Made by a program: the position numbers and the translations under genes. Positions 1 to 9,123 of a stretch of DNA of 64,000 nucleotides are shown piece after piece. The stretch's first letter is position 1. Each line of letters starts with the position of its first letter. The notes below the pieces were generated by a model, which saw nothing but the letters and a program-made list of their open reading frames with translations, was not told where the DNA came from and did not search any database. This DNA comes from Asticcacaulis benevestitus DSM 16100 = ATCC BAA-896. GTDB taxonomy: Bacteria; Pseudomonadota; Alphaproteobacteria; Caulobacterales; Caulobacteraceae. The stretch covers positions 55,833-119,832 of the forward strand of contig NZ_AQWM01000010.1 of assembly GCF_000376105.1 (NCBI RefSeq), read 5' to 3'.

Positions 1-1432
1 TGCCGCCGCTCGGCGTATCAGAGCCTTCGGGGAAACCGTTCCTGTTCTCCGGATCCCACTTGCGCAGGCCAAACTGCCATTCGCGGTAGCTGACCGTAGC
101 GTTCCACTTAGGCCCAAGATCAAGCTTCTGATCCGTGTGGTCGTCCGGCTCGGACACACCCCAGACCTGCGATTCAAAGCTCAGCTTCGCCCACTCCCGG
201 TCCATGCCACCAAACAGCTTGTAGACCGTGGCGAAGGGCTTCACCATCTCTATACCGGTCTTGGTCGTGCCGAGCGGATGGTTGGAGTAGCCGGTGTAAT
301 CGAAGCCGAACGGATCAAAACCGATGGCCTGGCGGCCGAGCGCCGAGAAGATATAACGGGCATAGACAGGCCGGTTGCCGCTTTCGGCGACGTAGAGCGC
401 ATTGTCCTTGCGGGCATAAAGCTCCAGCGTCTTTTCGTAGCTTTGTGAGGTCGGGGTGTAGAGATCGGGCGCCAGCAGTTCGATATGCGGCGCGGCCGCC
501 TTCCAGACGTCGATCACGCTGTAGACCGGGCCGCCGGAGGCATAGGAGCCTGGCTTGTGATCGGGATTAAGCGGATCTTTGAGCGCGGCGTTGACGTAGG
601 TCGGCAACGGATAGATCGCATCACCAGCGGCCACGATATCGTCGATATAGCGGGCGATCGACCAGGCGTGGAAATATTCGTCGGCATCCTTGCCGAAGAC
701 TTCATTCCAATTTCCAGACGTCTTGTTGTATTTCTTGAGCAGGGCCGCCGGCACCGGCTTGGCCATCAGGGCATCGGCCTTCTTGGAATAGTCACGTGCG
801 GAGCCATAGACCCCGGTTTCATTCTCCGGCTGAAGCATGATGACCGTGTGCTGCTCACCATCAATCGCCTTGATGTGCTTGACCAGTTCGACATAGGCCT
901 TCTTGTCGGCCTCGCGCGTGGTGTCATAGAGCGGTGACAGCGCATAGGAGGTCGTGCCGTCCTTATTGGTCAGGCGCGGAAAGCGCTTGTTGTCCGTCTT
1001 GACCCAGGTCGGAGAATAGGAAGGATTGGTGTTCTTCCAAGTCGCGAACCACAGGATGACAAGCCGTACATTGTTTTCACGCGCCTGCGTCACCAGCGCA
1101 TCGACAAAGCTGAAATCGAACTTACCCTCGACCGGCTCGATCTGTTCCCATGCCACCGGCATGGCCAGGGTGTTGGCGTGCATGTCCTTGATGGCCGGCC
1201 ACACCTTGGGAAGGGCGCCTTCATAGTTGCTTGAATTGTTGGCCTGGCCACCGAGGATGAGATAGGGGGCGCCATCGACCATCAGAGCGAACTTGCCGTT
1301 CTTCTGAACGAGTTCTGGGATCGGCTTGGCGGCCTGCGCCTGAACCGAAGCTGCGCTGCCGAGCAGCATGGCGCTCGCTGATAACGCTAACAAAAGACCC
1401 TGCTTCTGGGTGGATAAGCGTAGACGTCTCAT
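1..1432 (-). CDS. Secreted GH35-like glycoside hydrolase (DUF5597 / beta-galactosidase type), 3' end off window
   Basis: The frame stays open for 477 codons from an ATG at 1432 to the left edge, so the C-terminus is missing. Residues 1-33 are a Sec signal peptide with a cleavage site after VQAQA. The rest reads as a TIM-barrel glycosidase of the GH35 / DUF5597 group: the motif QPENETG at about residue 201 gives the expected Asn-Glu acid/base pair (N204, E205), and YVAES at about 347 supplies a candidate nucleophile (E350). The family cleaves beta-galactosides or related plant-polysaccharide side chains in the periplasm or outside the cell. An AGAGGGAA ribosome site precedes the start. It lies divergent from a GntR regulator, a likely controller. 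The substrate cannot be read from the sequence. Confidence 0.8.
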   Translation of the reverse strand, partial: MRRLRLSTQKQGLLLALSASAMLLGSAASVQAQAAKPIPELVQKNGKFALMVDGAPYLILGGQANNSSNYEGALPKVWPAIKDMHANTLAMPVAWEQIEPVEGKFDFSFVDALVTQARENNVRLVILWFATWKNTNPSYSPTWVKTDNKRFPRLTNKDGTTSYALSPLYDTTREADKKAYVELVKHIKAIDGEQHTVIMLQPENETGVYGSARDYSKKADALMAKPVPAALLKKYNKTSGNWNEVFGKDADEYFHAWSIARYIDDIVAAGDAIYPLPTYVNAALKDPLNPDHKPGSYASGGPVYSVIDVWKAAAPHIELLAPDLYTPTSQSYEKTLELYARKDNALYVAESGNRPVYARYIFSALGRQAIGFDPFGFDYTGYSNHPLGTTKTGIEMVKPFATVYKLFGGMDREWAKLSFESQVWGVSEPDDHTDQKLDLGPKWNATVSYREWQFGLRKWDPENRNGFPEGSDTPSGG

Positions 1433-1685
1433 GTATGTGTTCCCTCTGACCAATGCTGCCCTACTTATCACCGCAAAGTTTTTACCTGCGAACGGACAGT
1501 CACCTGTGAAATTGACATATAATGTGACCGCTATCAACGGCAAGCGTCAAATCACGAATCCTGTTTTAAAATAGTATTTTTTCTGTAAGCATTAAAATGC
1601 CATGTGCCGAGTCCTTAAAATAGCTAAGGGCTCCGGCCTGATGCAGGGATTTAATAAACTATAGTAAGACCAGAAAGCAGACTTT

Positions 1686-2402
1686 ATGCGCTCCGAACTC
1701 GGCATCAGCCTCGCCTACGGGCTCCTCGCATCGCTTGGACAGTCCATCGTTACCGGCGAATTTGAAAAGACCGGCTTCCCCACAGAGGCGGAACTGTGCA
1801 CCAAGTTTGGCGCCAGCCGCACCGTCATGCGCGAAGCCGTCAAGATGCTGTCCGCCAAGGGGCTGATCAGCTCTCGCCAGCGTCAGGGCACGCGCGTCGA
1901 GCCGGTCGAAAACTGGAACCTGCTCGATCCGGACGTGCTGCGCTGGCTGATGGAGCGCCCCTACTCCAACAAGATCTTCCTCGAATTCACGCAGATGCGC
2001 CTGGCGATTGAGCCGACCGCGGCCTTTCTGGCGGCAGAATTACAGGACAGGCTGGCCATAGCCGGCATCCGCGAAGGCTACGAGGCGATGGTGCTGCATG
2101 GTGGCGCCACGGCCGGCGGCGGCGACAAAGACCTGGCCCTTCAGGCCGATATTGACTTCCACGTCGCCATTCTCAAGGCCTCTGGCAATCCCTTCTTCTG
2201 GCGCCTTAAGCCGCTGATCACCAATGCCCTGAACCTGTCGATTCAGCTCACCAACAAAATTGCGGGCCACATGGCCGATCTCGCTTCGCATGAAGCTATT
2301 CTGGTCGCCATCGAAAAGGGCGACGCCGCCGCTGCGAAGAATGCCTCAGAGGCTATTCTGTTGGAATCGCTGACCTTTATTGAAACAGCCAAGGCGGTTT
2401 AG
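1686..2402 (+). CDS. FadR/GntR-family transcriptional regulator (FCD domain)
   Basis: This 238-residue protein has an N-terminal winged helix-turn-helix (about residues 10-72, with FPTEAELCTKFGASRTVMREA as recognition part) and an all-helical FCD effector domain from about residue 95. The FCD metal/ligand residues are visible in ADIDFHVAILKASGNP (Asp and His) and in the later SHEAILVAIEKGD. FCD regulators of this kind usually respond to sugar acids or organic acids and repress nearby catabolic genes. The neighbour on the left is a divergent secreted glycosidase, which makes sugar-responsive control of that gene the simplest idea. The 253-bp intergenic region holds only short dyads (for example GCATT-AA-AATGC at 1589-1600), so no operator is claimed. 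The start is the first ATG of the frame. Confidence 0.85.
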   Translation: MRSELGISLAYGLLASLGQSIVTGEFEKTGFPTEAELCTKFGASRTVMREAVKMLSAKGLISSRQRQGTRVEPVENWNLLDPDVLRWLMERPYSNKIFLEFTQMRLAIEPTAAFLAAELQDRLAIAGIREGYEAMVLHGGATAGGGDKDLALQADIDFHVAILKASGNPFFWRLKPLITNALNLSIQLTNKIAGHMADLASHEAILVAIEKGDAAAAKNASEAILLESLTFIETAKAV

Positions 2403-2450
2403 CCCCCGCAACGCGCTTAAGGGAAGTGTGAAGCAAAGCTCTGTTCTCAT

Positions 2451-2482
2451 AGAAAAAAAATGCCCCGCACGATGGCGGGGCA
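2451..2482 (-). terminator. Rho-independent terminator of the TonB receptor gene
   Basis: TGCCCCGC and GCGGGGCA form an eight-pair GC-rich stem with a six-base loop; on the minus strand it is followed by a run of about nine T. It lies 30 bp beyond the receptor's stop codon, and the T-run points to termination in the minus direction. Confidence 0.85.
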
Positions 2483-2512
2483 AGTCTGCACAGGAATAGT
2501 GTTTCAGAACGC

Positions 2513-5080
2513 CTAGAACTTGGCCGAAACGCCAACGCGCCAGGTGCGGCCATAGGCTTCGTTTTCGACCAGTTGGCGCTTGTTGCCGACATAACGTTGC
2601 CAGTCGGCCTCGGTCAGGTTCTTACCTTCGACATAAAGCTGCCAGTTCGGCGTCACGGCGTAACCGATCTTGAGATCAACCTTGCCATTGGCGGCCGTAT
2701 AGACGTCCGTGGCCTTGCTGACGCCCAAGGTGTCGAGATAGGCCGAGCGGTAGGTGTAGGCGACGCGGGCCGACCAGTTGGCCTTTTCGTAGGTCAGTTC
2801 GGCGGTACCGGTCAGGTCAGATGTATAGATCAGCGCCACCTTGTCGGAGCGACCAGGCGCGCCATCGGTGCTCGAATCCTGCGCCGTCACGTTGAACGAA
2901 GTGCCCAGACCATCGAAAGGCGCCGGCAGGCTGTCGAACTGCATGATGAAGTTGAATTCGACGCCCGAAACCTTGGCCGATTTCAGGTTCTGCGATTGCG
3001 TGATCTTGGCGCCGTCATAGAGCGTGCCGTTGATCGTTTCGTTGTCGGCTTCGCGTTCGGTGACGAAGATCGGGTTGTCGATCGACTTGTAGAAGGCGGC
3101 CACCGAGATCATGCCCTTCTTGCCGAAATAGTGCTCATAGCCGGCGTCGAGATTGACCGAGGTCAGCGGATCGAGGTCCGGATTACCAACTTCCAGTTCA
3201 AGATCGTCCTCATCGTGGTTGATGGCGACGCGCGGCGCCAGATCGACATAGTTCGGACGGCCGATCGAGGTGGTGGCGGCGAAGCGTACCAGCGAATTGC
3301 CGTCGAAGTCATAACGGCCGACCAGCGAGGGGAAGAGGTCGGTATAGGATTTCTTTCCGAAGCTGTTGAAGACACCGGCCGCGATCAGATCGGCTTCCGT
3401 CTCGATGTCGTCCGTATCAAACTGGATGGCCTTGTATTCGGCCTTGGTCTGCTCGACACGCAGACCGGGGATCAGGGTCAGGTTGCCGCTGTGGATGGTG
3501 GCCTGGAAGTAAGCAGCCGCTACCTTTTCGCGCACATCGTAATCGCCGCCCAGCTCGTCAGGAGTGCTTTCGCCAACATTGACTTTCAGAAGCCCCTTAG
3601 CTTCGGCATCATCGAGCGATTTGAGGAAATCGACGGTCGGTCCAAACTTCGTGGCGTACAGGTCACCGGCGTCATAGGACAGGTAGTTCGACAGCACCAG
3701 ACCGCTGACATCATAGTAGCGATAATCGACGGCACTGCGCTTGTGGCGCTCGGAGTATTTGACGCCCATCTTGAAGGTGGTATCGCCACCAAAGGCCGAG
3801 GTCGGCAGGGTGTAATCGGCCGAGGCCTGATTCAAGGTTTCGCGGGCGTGGTCGGCTTCCAGTTCGGCGGATTTCGCCGTGTACTTGGTCGCATCGTAAC
3901 CGGCGGCATCGGGCGTTACCTTAAACAAGGTATCGGTCAGGTCGTAGGTGCCGGATACCGTGCTCTTTTTGGTCGCATAGGCGAAATTGTAGCGCGGGTC
4001 ATCGTCCTTGATAGCTGTAGAACTGGTGACATCGACCTTCAGCTTGCCGGTGGCGAGCTTGAACTCACCGCCGAGGTTAACTGTCGAGATGTGTTCGTCC
4101 TCAAAGCGATATTTAGCATTGCGGCTGGCGGCCTTCGGCGCCTTGGTGAAAGTGCCGGTCGTCCCACTAGCGGGCGTGAATGCGCCTTCGAGGCTGACTC
4201 GGAATTCCTGGCGCTGTTCCATATCGGTGAAGTGCGAGAACAGGGTGCGGGCATAGAGGTGCATATCGTCATTCGGCTTGTAGTCGAAATTGATCGCTGC
4301 GCCCTGACGGTTACGAATGACGTAATAGTCGCGCAGGCGCCAGTCGTCCGGCTTGCCATTCGTCCAGGCATCCGAGCCCTGGAGATTTTGCGAGGCCTGA
4401 GGACGGCGCGAGGCATTGAGTGCGGCCACGATGCCGAACTCATTATTGGCACCAAAGCGCGTGCCGGCGGCCACGTCGGTGTCATAGGAGGTCTTGTCGT
4501 TCAGCTCGATATAGCCGGCGCTATAACGGGCGCTGACGAAAGGCTTCTTGCGATCGAAGGCCGACAGGGTCTTGATATTGACGGCGCCGGCGATGGCGTT
4601 GGCGTCATATTCGGCGGTCTGGTTCTTGATGACCTCGACGCTGCCGATCAGCCCCGTCGGCACGGTGTCAAGCTTGACCGAGCGCGTATCGGTTTCAGGT
4701 GCTGCGGCGTCCTGACCATTGATGCGCACGGCGGCCAGTGACGGATCGAGACCGCGGATAACAACATAACGGCCCTCGCCCTGATCGTCGGCAACGGCCA
4801 CGCCCGGTGCGCGCGACACCACTTCACCGACATTCTGATCGGGCAGCTTACCGGCGTCGTTGGCGGTGATCACTTCGCGGGTGACATTGGAGCTATGCTT
4901 CTGGTCCATCGACTGACGCTCAGCGGCGCGCGTGCCGAAAACGACGACTTCAACCGCCGGCTCGCTGGCGGCAGCGCTCGCCACCTCGTCCTGCGCCTGA
5001 GCAGCCGTGGTCGAAAGACCGGCGATCAGGATCAGCGGCGCTACCGCAGCCCCCGTCAGTAAATGCTTCATCGTTGTCAT
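2513..5080 (-). CDS. TonB-dependent outer-membrane receptor, Xanthomonas/Caulobacter type
   Basis: The 855-residue protein has a signal peptide ending in TTAAQAQ, a short linker without an N-terminal signalling domain, a plug domain (about residues 45-170, with LPDQNVGEVVSRAPGV and the typical VIRGLDPSLAAVRING stretch), and a long 22-strand barrel ending in the aromatic residue of VGVSAKF. Length and the plug motifs fit the TonB-Xanth-Caul subfamily, which imports large or charged nutrients through the outer membrane with energy from TonB-ExbBD. It is divergent from a beta-propeller phytase lipoprotein, a pairing known from other alphaproteobacteria, so uptake of inositol phosphates or their degradation products is a reasonable inference. 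A second ATG at 5071 is an alternative start. Confidence 0.9.
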   Translation of the reverse strand: MTTMKHLLTGAAVAPLILIAGLSTTAAQAQDEVASAAASEPAVEVVVFGTRAAERQSMDQKHSSNVTREVITANDAGKLPDQNVGEVVSRAPGVAVADDQGEGRYVVIRGLDPSLAAVRINGQDAAAPETDTRSVKLDTVPTGLIGSVEVIKNQTAEYDANAIAGAVNIKTLSAFDRKKPFVSARYSAGYIELNDKTSYDTDVAAGTRFGANNEFGIVAALNASRRPQASQNLQGSDAWTNGKPDDWRLRDYYVIRNRQGAAINFDYKPNDDMHLYARTLFSHFTDMEQRQEFRVSLEGAFTPASGTTGTFTKAPKAASRNAKYRFEDEHISTVNLGGEFKLATGKLKVDVTSSTAIKDDDPRYNFAYATKKSTVSGTYDLTDTLFKVTPDAAGYDATKYTAKSAELEADHARETLNQASADYTLPTSAFGGDTTFKMGVKYSERHKRSAVDYRYYDVSGLVLSNYLSYDAGDLYATKFGPTVDFLKSLDDAEAKGLLKVNVGESTPDELGGDYDVREKVAAAYFQATIHSGNLTLIPGLRVEQTKAEYKAIQFDTDDIETEADLIAAGVFNSFGKKSYTDLFPSLVGRYDFDGNSLVRFAATTSIGRPNYVDLAPRVAINHDEDDLELEVGNPDLDPLTSVNLDAGYEHYFGKKGMISVAAFYKSIDNPIFVTEREADNETINGTLYDGAKITQSQNLKSAKVSGVEFNFIMQFDSLPAPFDGLGTSFNVTAQDSSTDGAPGRSDKVALIYTSDLTGTAELTYEKANWSARVAYTYRSAYLDTLGVSKATDVYTAANGKVDLKIGYAVTPNWQLYVEGKNLTEADWQRYVGNKRQLVENEAYGRTWRVGVSAKF

Positions 5081-5114
5081 TGGAAATGCCCCATCGCATA
5101 AAATTTGAAGTGCA

Positions 5115-5135
5115 AATACAGATCAATTCTGTATT
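5115..5135. promoter_or_regulatory. Perfect dyad in the TonB receptor / phytase divergent promoter
   Basis: AATACAGA, five bases, then TCTGTATT: two perfect 8-bp arms in the middle of a 77-90 bp divergent intergenic region. It is 20 bp from the phytase ribosome site and 35 bp from the receptor start, so one dimeric regulator could control both genes. No T-run follows, so it does not look like a terminator. The binding protein is unknown. Confidence 0.5.
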
Positions 5136-5169
5136 AACCGATGCAACGAGCTATTAGGTGGAGCATATG

Positions 5170-6285
5170 ATGAATTCTAAACGCTTTTGCGACAGTTCAA
5201 TGACACGCAGCTTATTGATTATAAGTGTGATGTGTTTGTCATCATGCGCACCTATACATCCGGAGTTGATTTCCGACTCCAAGCTTGTTGATCACGGCAC
5301 CGGAACGCCCGTAGTGGCCACCATGGAAACCGAGGCCGTCGCCACCAAGGCGCTCGATAGCGCCGATGATCCTGAGATCTGGGTCGATGCGAAAGATTCC
5401 CACCGTGCCCTGATCTACGCCACCGACAAGAAGGCCGGGCTGTATGTCTATGATCTGAAGGGCAAGCAGGTGCAGTTCCTGGCTGTGGGGCCGATGAACA
5501 ATGTCGATCTGCGCAGCGGTCTCAACATCGCCGGTCTGCCGGAAACGATTGTCGCAGCGTCCGATCGCGTCAAAGGTGGCGCGGCTTTGTTCAAGCTCGA
5601 TCCGGCGACTCTGCAAACCACGCCCTGGGGTTTCGTGGCCATGCCGACCAGTGAGGCCTATGGCTTCTGTGTCGGCGTCACCAAAGCCAACCAACTGACC
5701 TTTATCATGGTCGGCAAGACGGGCGACGTCACGCAATCGCTCATCACCACCGAGAACGGCCAGCCCAAGGCCACGGTGATGCGTCAGTTCGCCACCGGCA
5801 GCCAGTCGGAAGGCTGTGTCGTCGATGATGTCAGCGGTCGTCTCTATATCGCGGAGGAAAATACGGCCTTGTGGCAATACGGGCTCGATCCGGCCAGCGG
5901 CACAGCGCGCACTGCGGTCGAATCCTTGCCTTCGCAAAAGCTGGTCGCCGATATCGAAGGCCTGACCCTGCTGCGTGATGATGGCAAAACCTACCTGATC
6001 GCCTCATCTCAAGGCGACTCAGCCTTTGCCGTCTGGCGCGTCGAAGGCGAAGCGCCGGTCTATCAGGGCCGGTTTTCGGTCTATGCCGGCAAGGGTATCG
6101 ACGCTGTGACCGGCACGGACGGCGTGGCGGCGCTGGGCGGCCAGGTCGGCCCTTATGGCAAGGGCGTCGTGGTGATGCAGGACGATTCGGACACCGATGG
6201 CGAGGCACCAGCCACGGCCCGCGTCCGCCAGAACTTCAAGCTGGTGGACTGGAACGAGATCGTAAAGGCGCTGAAGATAAAGTAA
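5170..6285 (+). CDS. Beta-propeller phytase (3-phytase), lipoprotein
   Basis: This protein of 371 residues reads as a beta-propeller phytase, which removes phosphates from inositol hexakisphosphate with calcium at the active site. Family motifs are clear: SADDPEIWVDAKD near the N-terminus, LIYATDKKAGLYVYDLKGK, MNNVDLRSGL, EGCVVDDVSGRLYIAEE, ADIEGLTL and ASSQGDSAFAVWR. The N-terminus has a lipobox (CLSSC, Cys at about residue 26), so it should be anchored to a membrane. The frame extends to a GTG at 5158, but the AGGTGGAG ribosome site at 5156-5163 sits on that codon and fits the ATGs at 5167 or 5170. The divergent TonB receptor suggests a joint phytate-phosphorus scavenging unit. Confidence 0.9.
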   Translation: MNSKRFCDSSMTRSLLIISVMCLSSCAPIHPELISDSKLVDHGTGTPVVATMETEAVATKALDSADDPEIWVDAKDSHRALIYATDKKAGLYVYDLKGKQVQFLAVGPMNNVDLRSGLNIAGLPETIVAASDRVKGGAALFKLDPATLQTTPWGFVAMPTSEAYGFCVGVTKANQLTFIMVGKTGDVTQSLITTENGQPKATVMRQFATGSQSEGCVVDDVSGRLYIAEENTALWQYGLDPASGTARTAVESLPSQKLVADIEGLTLLRDDGKTYLIASSQGDSAFAVWRVEGEAPVYQGRFSVYAGKGIDAVTGTDGVAALGGQVGPYGKGVVVMQDDSDTDGEAPATARVRQNFKLVDWNEIVKALKIK

Positions 6286-6325
6286 GAGCCTCCGGCGGGA
6301 AGGGGCACAGCCCCTTCACCCAAAT

Positions 6326-7129
6326 CTAGCCCAGTTCCTTGGAACGCTTGTGGGCGGCATCGACCGAGGCCAGCACCAGTTCGTCAAGCCCCTCGCCCGG
6401 TTTGCACAGGATATTGAGCGCGGCTTCCGTGGTGCCGCCAGGTGAAGCCACCTTCTTGATCAAAGCGTCCGGTTCCTCACCGGTTTCATCAAGAAGTCGC
6501 GCCGCCGAGATCAGCGTGCCACGCGCCAGATCGCGGGCGTGGCTCGATGACAGACCGTTGGCCCGGCCGGCTTTTTCCAGCGCACGCACAAAAGCATAGA
6601 CGTAGGCCGGACCGGAACCGGACACGGCCGTCGCCGAATTGATCTGGTCTTCATCGGCCAGTTCGACCGTCTGCGCCATGGGGGCGAACAGGCCCCGCGC
6701 CGCATCCCAGGCCGGTTCGCTGTCCGCGTAAAGACTGGCAACGCCCTTGCCGGTCGCAACCCCCGTGGTCGGCATAACGCGCGCCACCGGATGACCGGCG
6801 AAGGCCTGCTTGAGCTGGGTGGTTGTCACACCGGCCATCACCGAAACAAAGGCGGCCTTCGGATCGATATTACCAGATAGAATTTGCGCCACGGCATACC
6901 AGCCCTGCGGCTTGACGGCCAGGATAATGGTCTTGGCCTCGCGCCAGATTTCCGGCAGCGGATTGAGGCGCGCGCCATCGGCGGCATAGGCTAAAGCTTC
7001 ACCGCCCGGCTTGAGATCGAGGATCATCACGTCGGCAGGTATCACATGCCCCTGGACGCGGAAGCCCTTGAGTATCGACGAACCCAGAGCGCCGGCGCCC
7101 ACAAGCAAGATCGGTTTGGCTAAGCTCAT
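6326..7129 (-). CDS. proC: Pyrroline-5-carboxylate reductase
   Basis: ProC reduces 1-pyrroline-5-carboxylate to proline with NAD(P)H in the cytoplasm, the last step of proline synthesis. The 267-residue length is normal. The N-terminal Rossmann motif is GAGALGSSILKGF, followed by AVKPQGW, and the C-terminal dimerisation and active-site helix region carries AVSGSGPAYVYAF and ASPGGTTEAAL, the ProC signature. The gene is the last of a same-strand row with the ubiK-like and YbjN genes (gaps of 40 and 88 bp). Its stop codon faces the phytase gene end to end. Confidence 0.95.
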   Translation of the reverse strand: MSLAKPILLVGAGALGSSILKGFRVQGHVIPADVMILDLKPGGEALAYAADGARLNPLPEIWREAKTIILAVKPQGWYAVAQILSGNIDPKAAFVSVMAGVTTTQLKQAFAGHPVARVMPTTGVATGKGVASLYADSEPAWDAARGLFAPMAQTVELADEDQINSATAVSGSGPAYVYAFVRALEKAGRANGLSSSHARDLARGTLISAARLLDETGEEPDALIKKVASPGGTTEAALNILCKPGEGLDELVLASVDAAHKRSKELG

Positions 7130-7217
7130 CGTATCATTCCTCAGACTGAATAGGTCTGTCTAGTTAGTTACAGTGCGCGCCTTACACAAGCACCCGCAGG
7201 GCGCAAGGCGCGCGCTT

Positions 7218-7763
7218 TTAGGCCTCGCCCACCGTTTCAAACAGACACGCCGCGAAGGCGTCCGCCGGCGTGACAACGCCCTTGAACCAGAAGTCAAACG
7301 CCGGGAAGAAGCGATCAACGGCCTCGGCGGCGCTGTTGATCATGTGGGCGCTGGCCACCACCGAAGCGCGCTCGAGCGGATTGAGCGCCACCGTATGACG
7401 GAAGATGACATCGTAAGCGCCCGCCCCTTCGGCCACTTCCACATCGCGGAAGACCTCGAAATGGCCAAACCAGACATGCGAATTGATCAAGCACAGCAGT
7501 TCATAAAGCCCCGCCAGACGATCGGCCGCCAAAGGCTGGCCGGCGCCGCTTTCGACATCGAGCGAGCAGCACAGTTGCAGACACTCGCCTTCCGGCCGCC
7601 ACGAAAACCACATTTCGTAGGTGCGCCAGTCGCCGGTCAGGGCAAAGCCCAGATCGCCTTCAGGCGTGCGCTCAAATTCCAGCCCTTCCTCGGTCAGGAT
7701 GGATTCCACCATATCGAGGGGATCGAAGGCGGCATCGCTGTCGAGGGTCTGTGGGGTATTCAT
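7218..7763 (-). CDS. YbjN domain-containing protein
   Basis: The 181-residue protein matches the YbjN family (putative sensory transduction regulator, related in fold to type III secretion chaperones). The features are DPLDMVESILTEEGLEFERTPEGDLGFALTG in the N-terminal half, an LYELLCLINSHVWFGHFEV core, and a helical C-terminal part with NSAAEAVDRFFPAFDFWF. In this group the gene commonly sits beside proC, as here. In E. coli YbjN overproduction affects motility and stress responses, but the molecular role is not settled. There are no membrane segments or signal peptide, so it is cytoplasmic. Confidence 0.85.
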   Translation of the reverse strand: MNTPQTLDSDAAFDPLDMVESILTEEGLEFERTPEGDLGFALTGDWRTYEMWFSWRPEGECLQLCCSLDVESGAGQPLAADRLAGLYELLCLINSHVWFGHFEVFRDVEVAEGAGAYDVIFRHTVALNPLERASVVASAHMINSAAEAVDRFFPAFDFWFKGVVTPADAFAACLFETVGEA

Positions 7764-7803
7764 GTAATCTCGTTCTATCTAAATTTTAGTCTTGCGGCCA
7801 AAT

Positions 7804-8067
7804 TTAATCCTGCGGAATGTCTGTATCAGGCTTTACGCCCTTGCCTTTGGGCTTGATACTTAAGGCCGCCACGGCCGCACGCAGTTCGGCCACCTCAGCC
7901 TTCAAGGCGTCCAGTTCATCACGGCGGACCAGATCCATGTCGGCCACGAAGCGGTCGCCCTGGGCGCGGAAAGCCGCCTTGGCTTCTTCGCCGGCGGCCT
8001 GGGCCAGTGACATGGCGCCGGTGGTCATCTTGGCGAGTTCGTCGAGGAAGGGGTTTTGGCTTTGCAT
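7804..8067 (-). CDS. ubiK: Accessory factor UbiK family protein (BMFP)
   Basis: The 87-residue protein starts with MQSQNPFLDELAKMTTGAMSLAQAAGEEAK and has a heptad-rich coiled coil (DELDALKAEVAELRAAVAAL), the two halves of the BMFP/YqiC family. UbiK proteins trimerise through the coiled coil, bind membranes with the amphipathic N-terminus, and help the soluble ubiquinone-biosynthesis complex. It is the first gene of the ubiK-YbjN-proC row, divergent from lgt with 161 bp between them. The ubiquinone role is inferred from the family. Confidence 0.85.
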   Translation of the reverse strand: MQSQNPFLDELAKMTTGAMSLAQAAGEEAKAAFRAQGDRFVADMDLVRRDELDALKAEVAELRAAVAALSIKPKGKGVKPDTDIPQD

Positions 8068-8228
8068 GGTAAGGCACTCCGCGGATGATAAGATCGTCTT
8101 GTTATATAGGCGCTTATCTCATTTCCGACAAACTTTTCATGATTCTGGCGGCACTGCCTCTCTTTTGTGGCGACGAGTCACAGGGATATTGTTATCAGGT
8201 GGAAACCGAGAATGAGAGAACCTAAGCC

Positions 8229-9119
8229 ATGTCCCTGAACCTGCCGGATATCGATCCCATCATCGTCCACCTCGGACCGGTGGCCATCCGCTGGTATGCC
8301 CTTGCCTATGTGGCGGGCATCGTCGCCGGCTGGCTTTACATCTCCTCATTGATCAAGAAAGAGGCGCTGTGGGCGCCGCGCGCCGCGCCGGTCGCGCCCC
8401 TGCAACTCGACGACCTGATCCTGTGGGTGACGCTCGGCGTCATCCTTGGTGGCCGCATCGGTTACGTGCTGGCCTATGACACAAGCATCATCTGGAAAGA
8501 CCCGCTGCAGATCTTGCAAATCTGGCAGGGCGGCATGTCGTTCCACGGCGGCTTCACCGGCGTCGTGGTCGCCACCATCCTCTATTGCCGCGCGCAGAAG
8601 TTCGACCTGCCACGAATGCTCAATCTCGGCGACCTGCTGGCCTGCGCCGCACCGATCGGCCTGTTTTTCGGTCGTATCGCCAACTTCATCAATGGCGAAC
8701 TGTGGGGCCGCACCACGGACGTGCCGTGGGGCATCATTTTCTGTAACAAGTATATCGAAAAGCAGTACGGCGGCGATTGCCCGGCCGGCCTCTATCCGCG
8801 CCATCCGAGCCAACTTTATGAAGCGCTTGGTGAAGGCCTGCTGATGTTCATTTTGTTGTGGCTGCTGGCCAACCTCTACAAGCAGTTCAAGCGCCCCGGC
8901 CTGATCATGGGCGCCTTTATCACCGGCTATGGCCTGATCCGCATCCTGCTCGAAAACGTGCGCAATCCCGATGCGCAGATGACCTCGTTCCAGATCATCA
9001 CCATGGGCATGATCCTGTCGGTCCCGATGGTGCTGGCCGGCGGCTACCTGATCTGGAACGCCCTGCGCCAGACGCCGGTCACGCCGGAGCCGGTCGAAAC
9101 AACCAAGCTGGACGGTTAA
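8229..9119 (+). CDS. lgt: Prolipoprotein diacylglyceryl transferase
   Basis: Lgt transfers diacylglycerol from phosphatidylglycerol to the lipobox cysteine of prelipoproteins in the inner membrane. The 296-residue protein has about seven membrane segments and the family motifs: AIRWYALAY near the start, GGRIGYVLAYD, WQGGMSFHGG (catalytic His), and GRIANFINGELWGR, the Lgt signature with the essential Arg and Asn. YPRHPSQLYEA follows. At least five lipoproteins encoded in this window would be its substrates. The gene is followed after 4 bp by a MidA-type methyltransferase, so the two are probably cotranscribed. Confidence 0.96.
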   Translation: MSLNLPDIDPIIVHLGPVAIRWYALAYVAGIVAGWLYISSLIKKEALWAPRAAPVAPLQLDDLILWVTLGVILGGRIGYVLAYDTSIIWKDPLQILQIWQGGMSFHGGFTGVVVATILYCRAQKFDLPRMLNLGDLLACAAPIGLFFGRIANFINGELWGRTTDVPWGIIFCNKYIEKQYGGDCPAGLYPRHPSQLYEALGEGLLMFILLWLLANLYKQFKRPGLIMGAFITGYGLIRILLENVRNPDAQMTSFQIITMGMILSVPMVLAGGYLIWNALRQTPVTPEPVETTKLDG

Positions 9120-9123
9120 GCCC

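Noticed and set aside
1499..1528. GTCAC...GTGAC arms with TTGACA and TATAAT between the glycosidase and GntR genes.
   Set aside because: TTGACA and TATAAT are adjacent instead of 17 bp apart, and 5-bp arms are expected by chance.
2573..4741. A 722-codon open frame on the plus strand opposite the TonB receptor gene.
   Set aside because: It is the antisense of a well-supported receptor in GC-rich DNA; its translation has no recognisable domain and is rich in Gly/Arg/Ile patterns typical of shadow frames.
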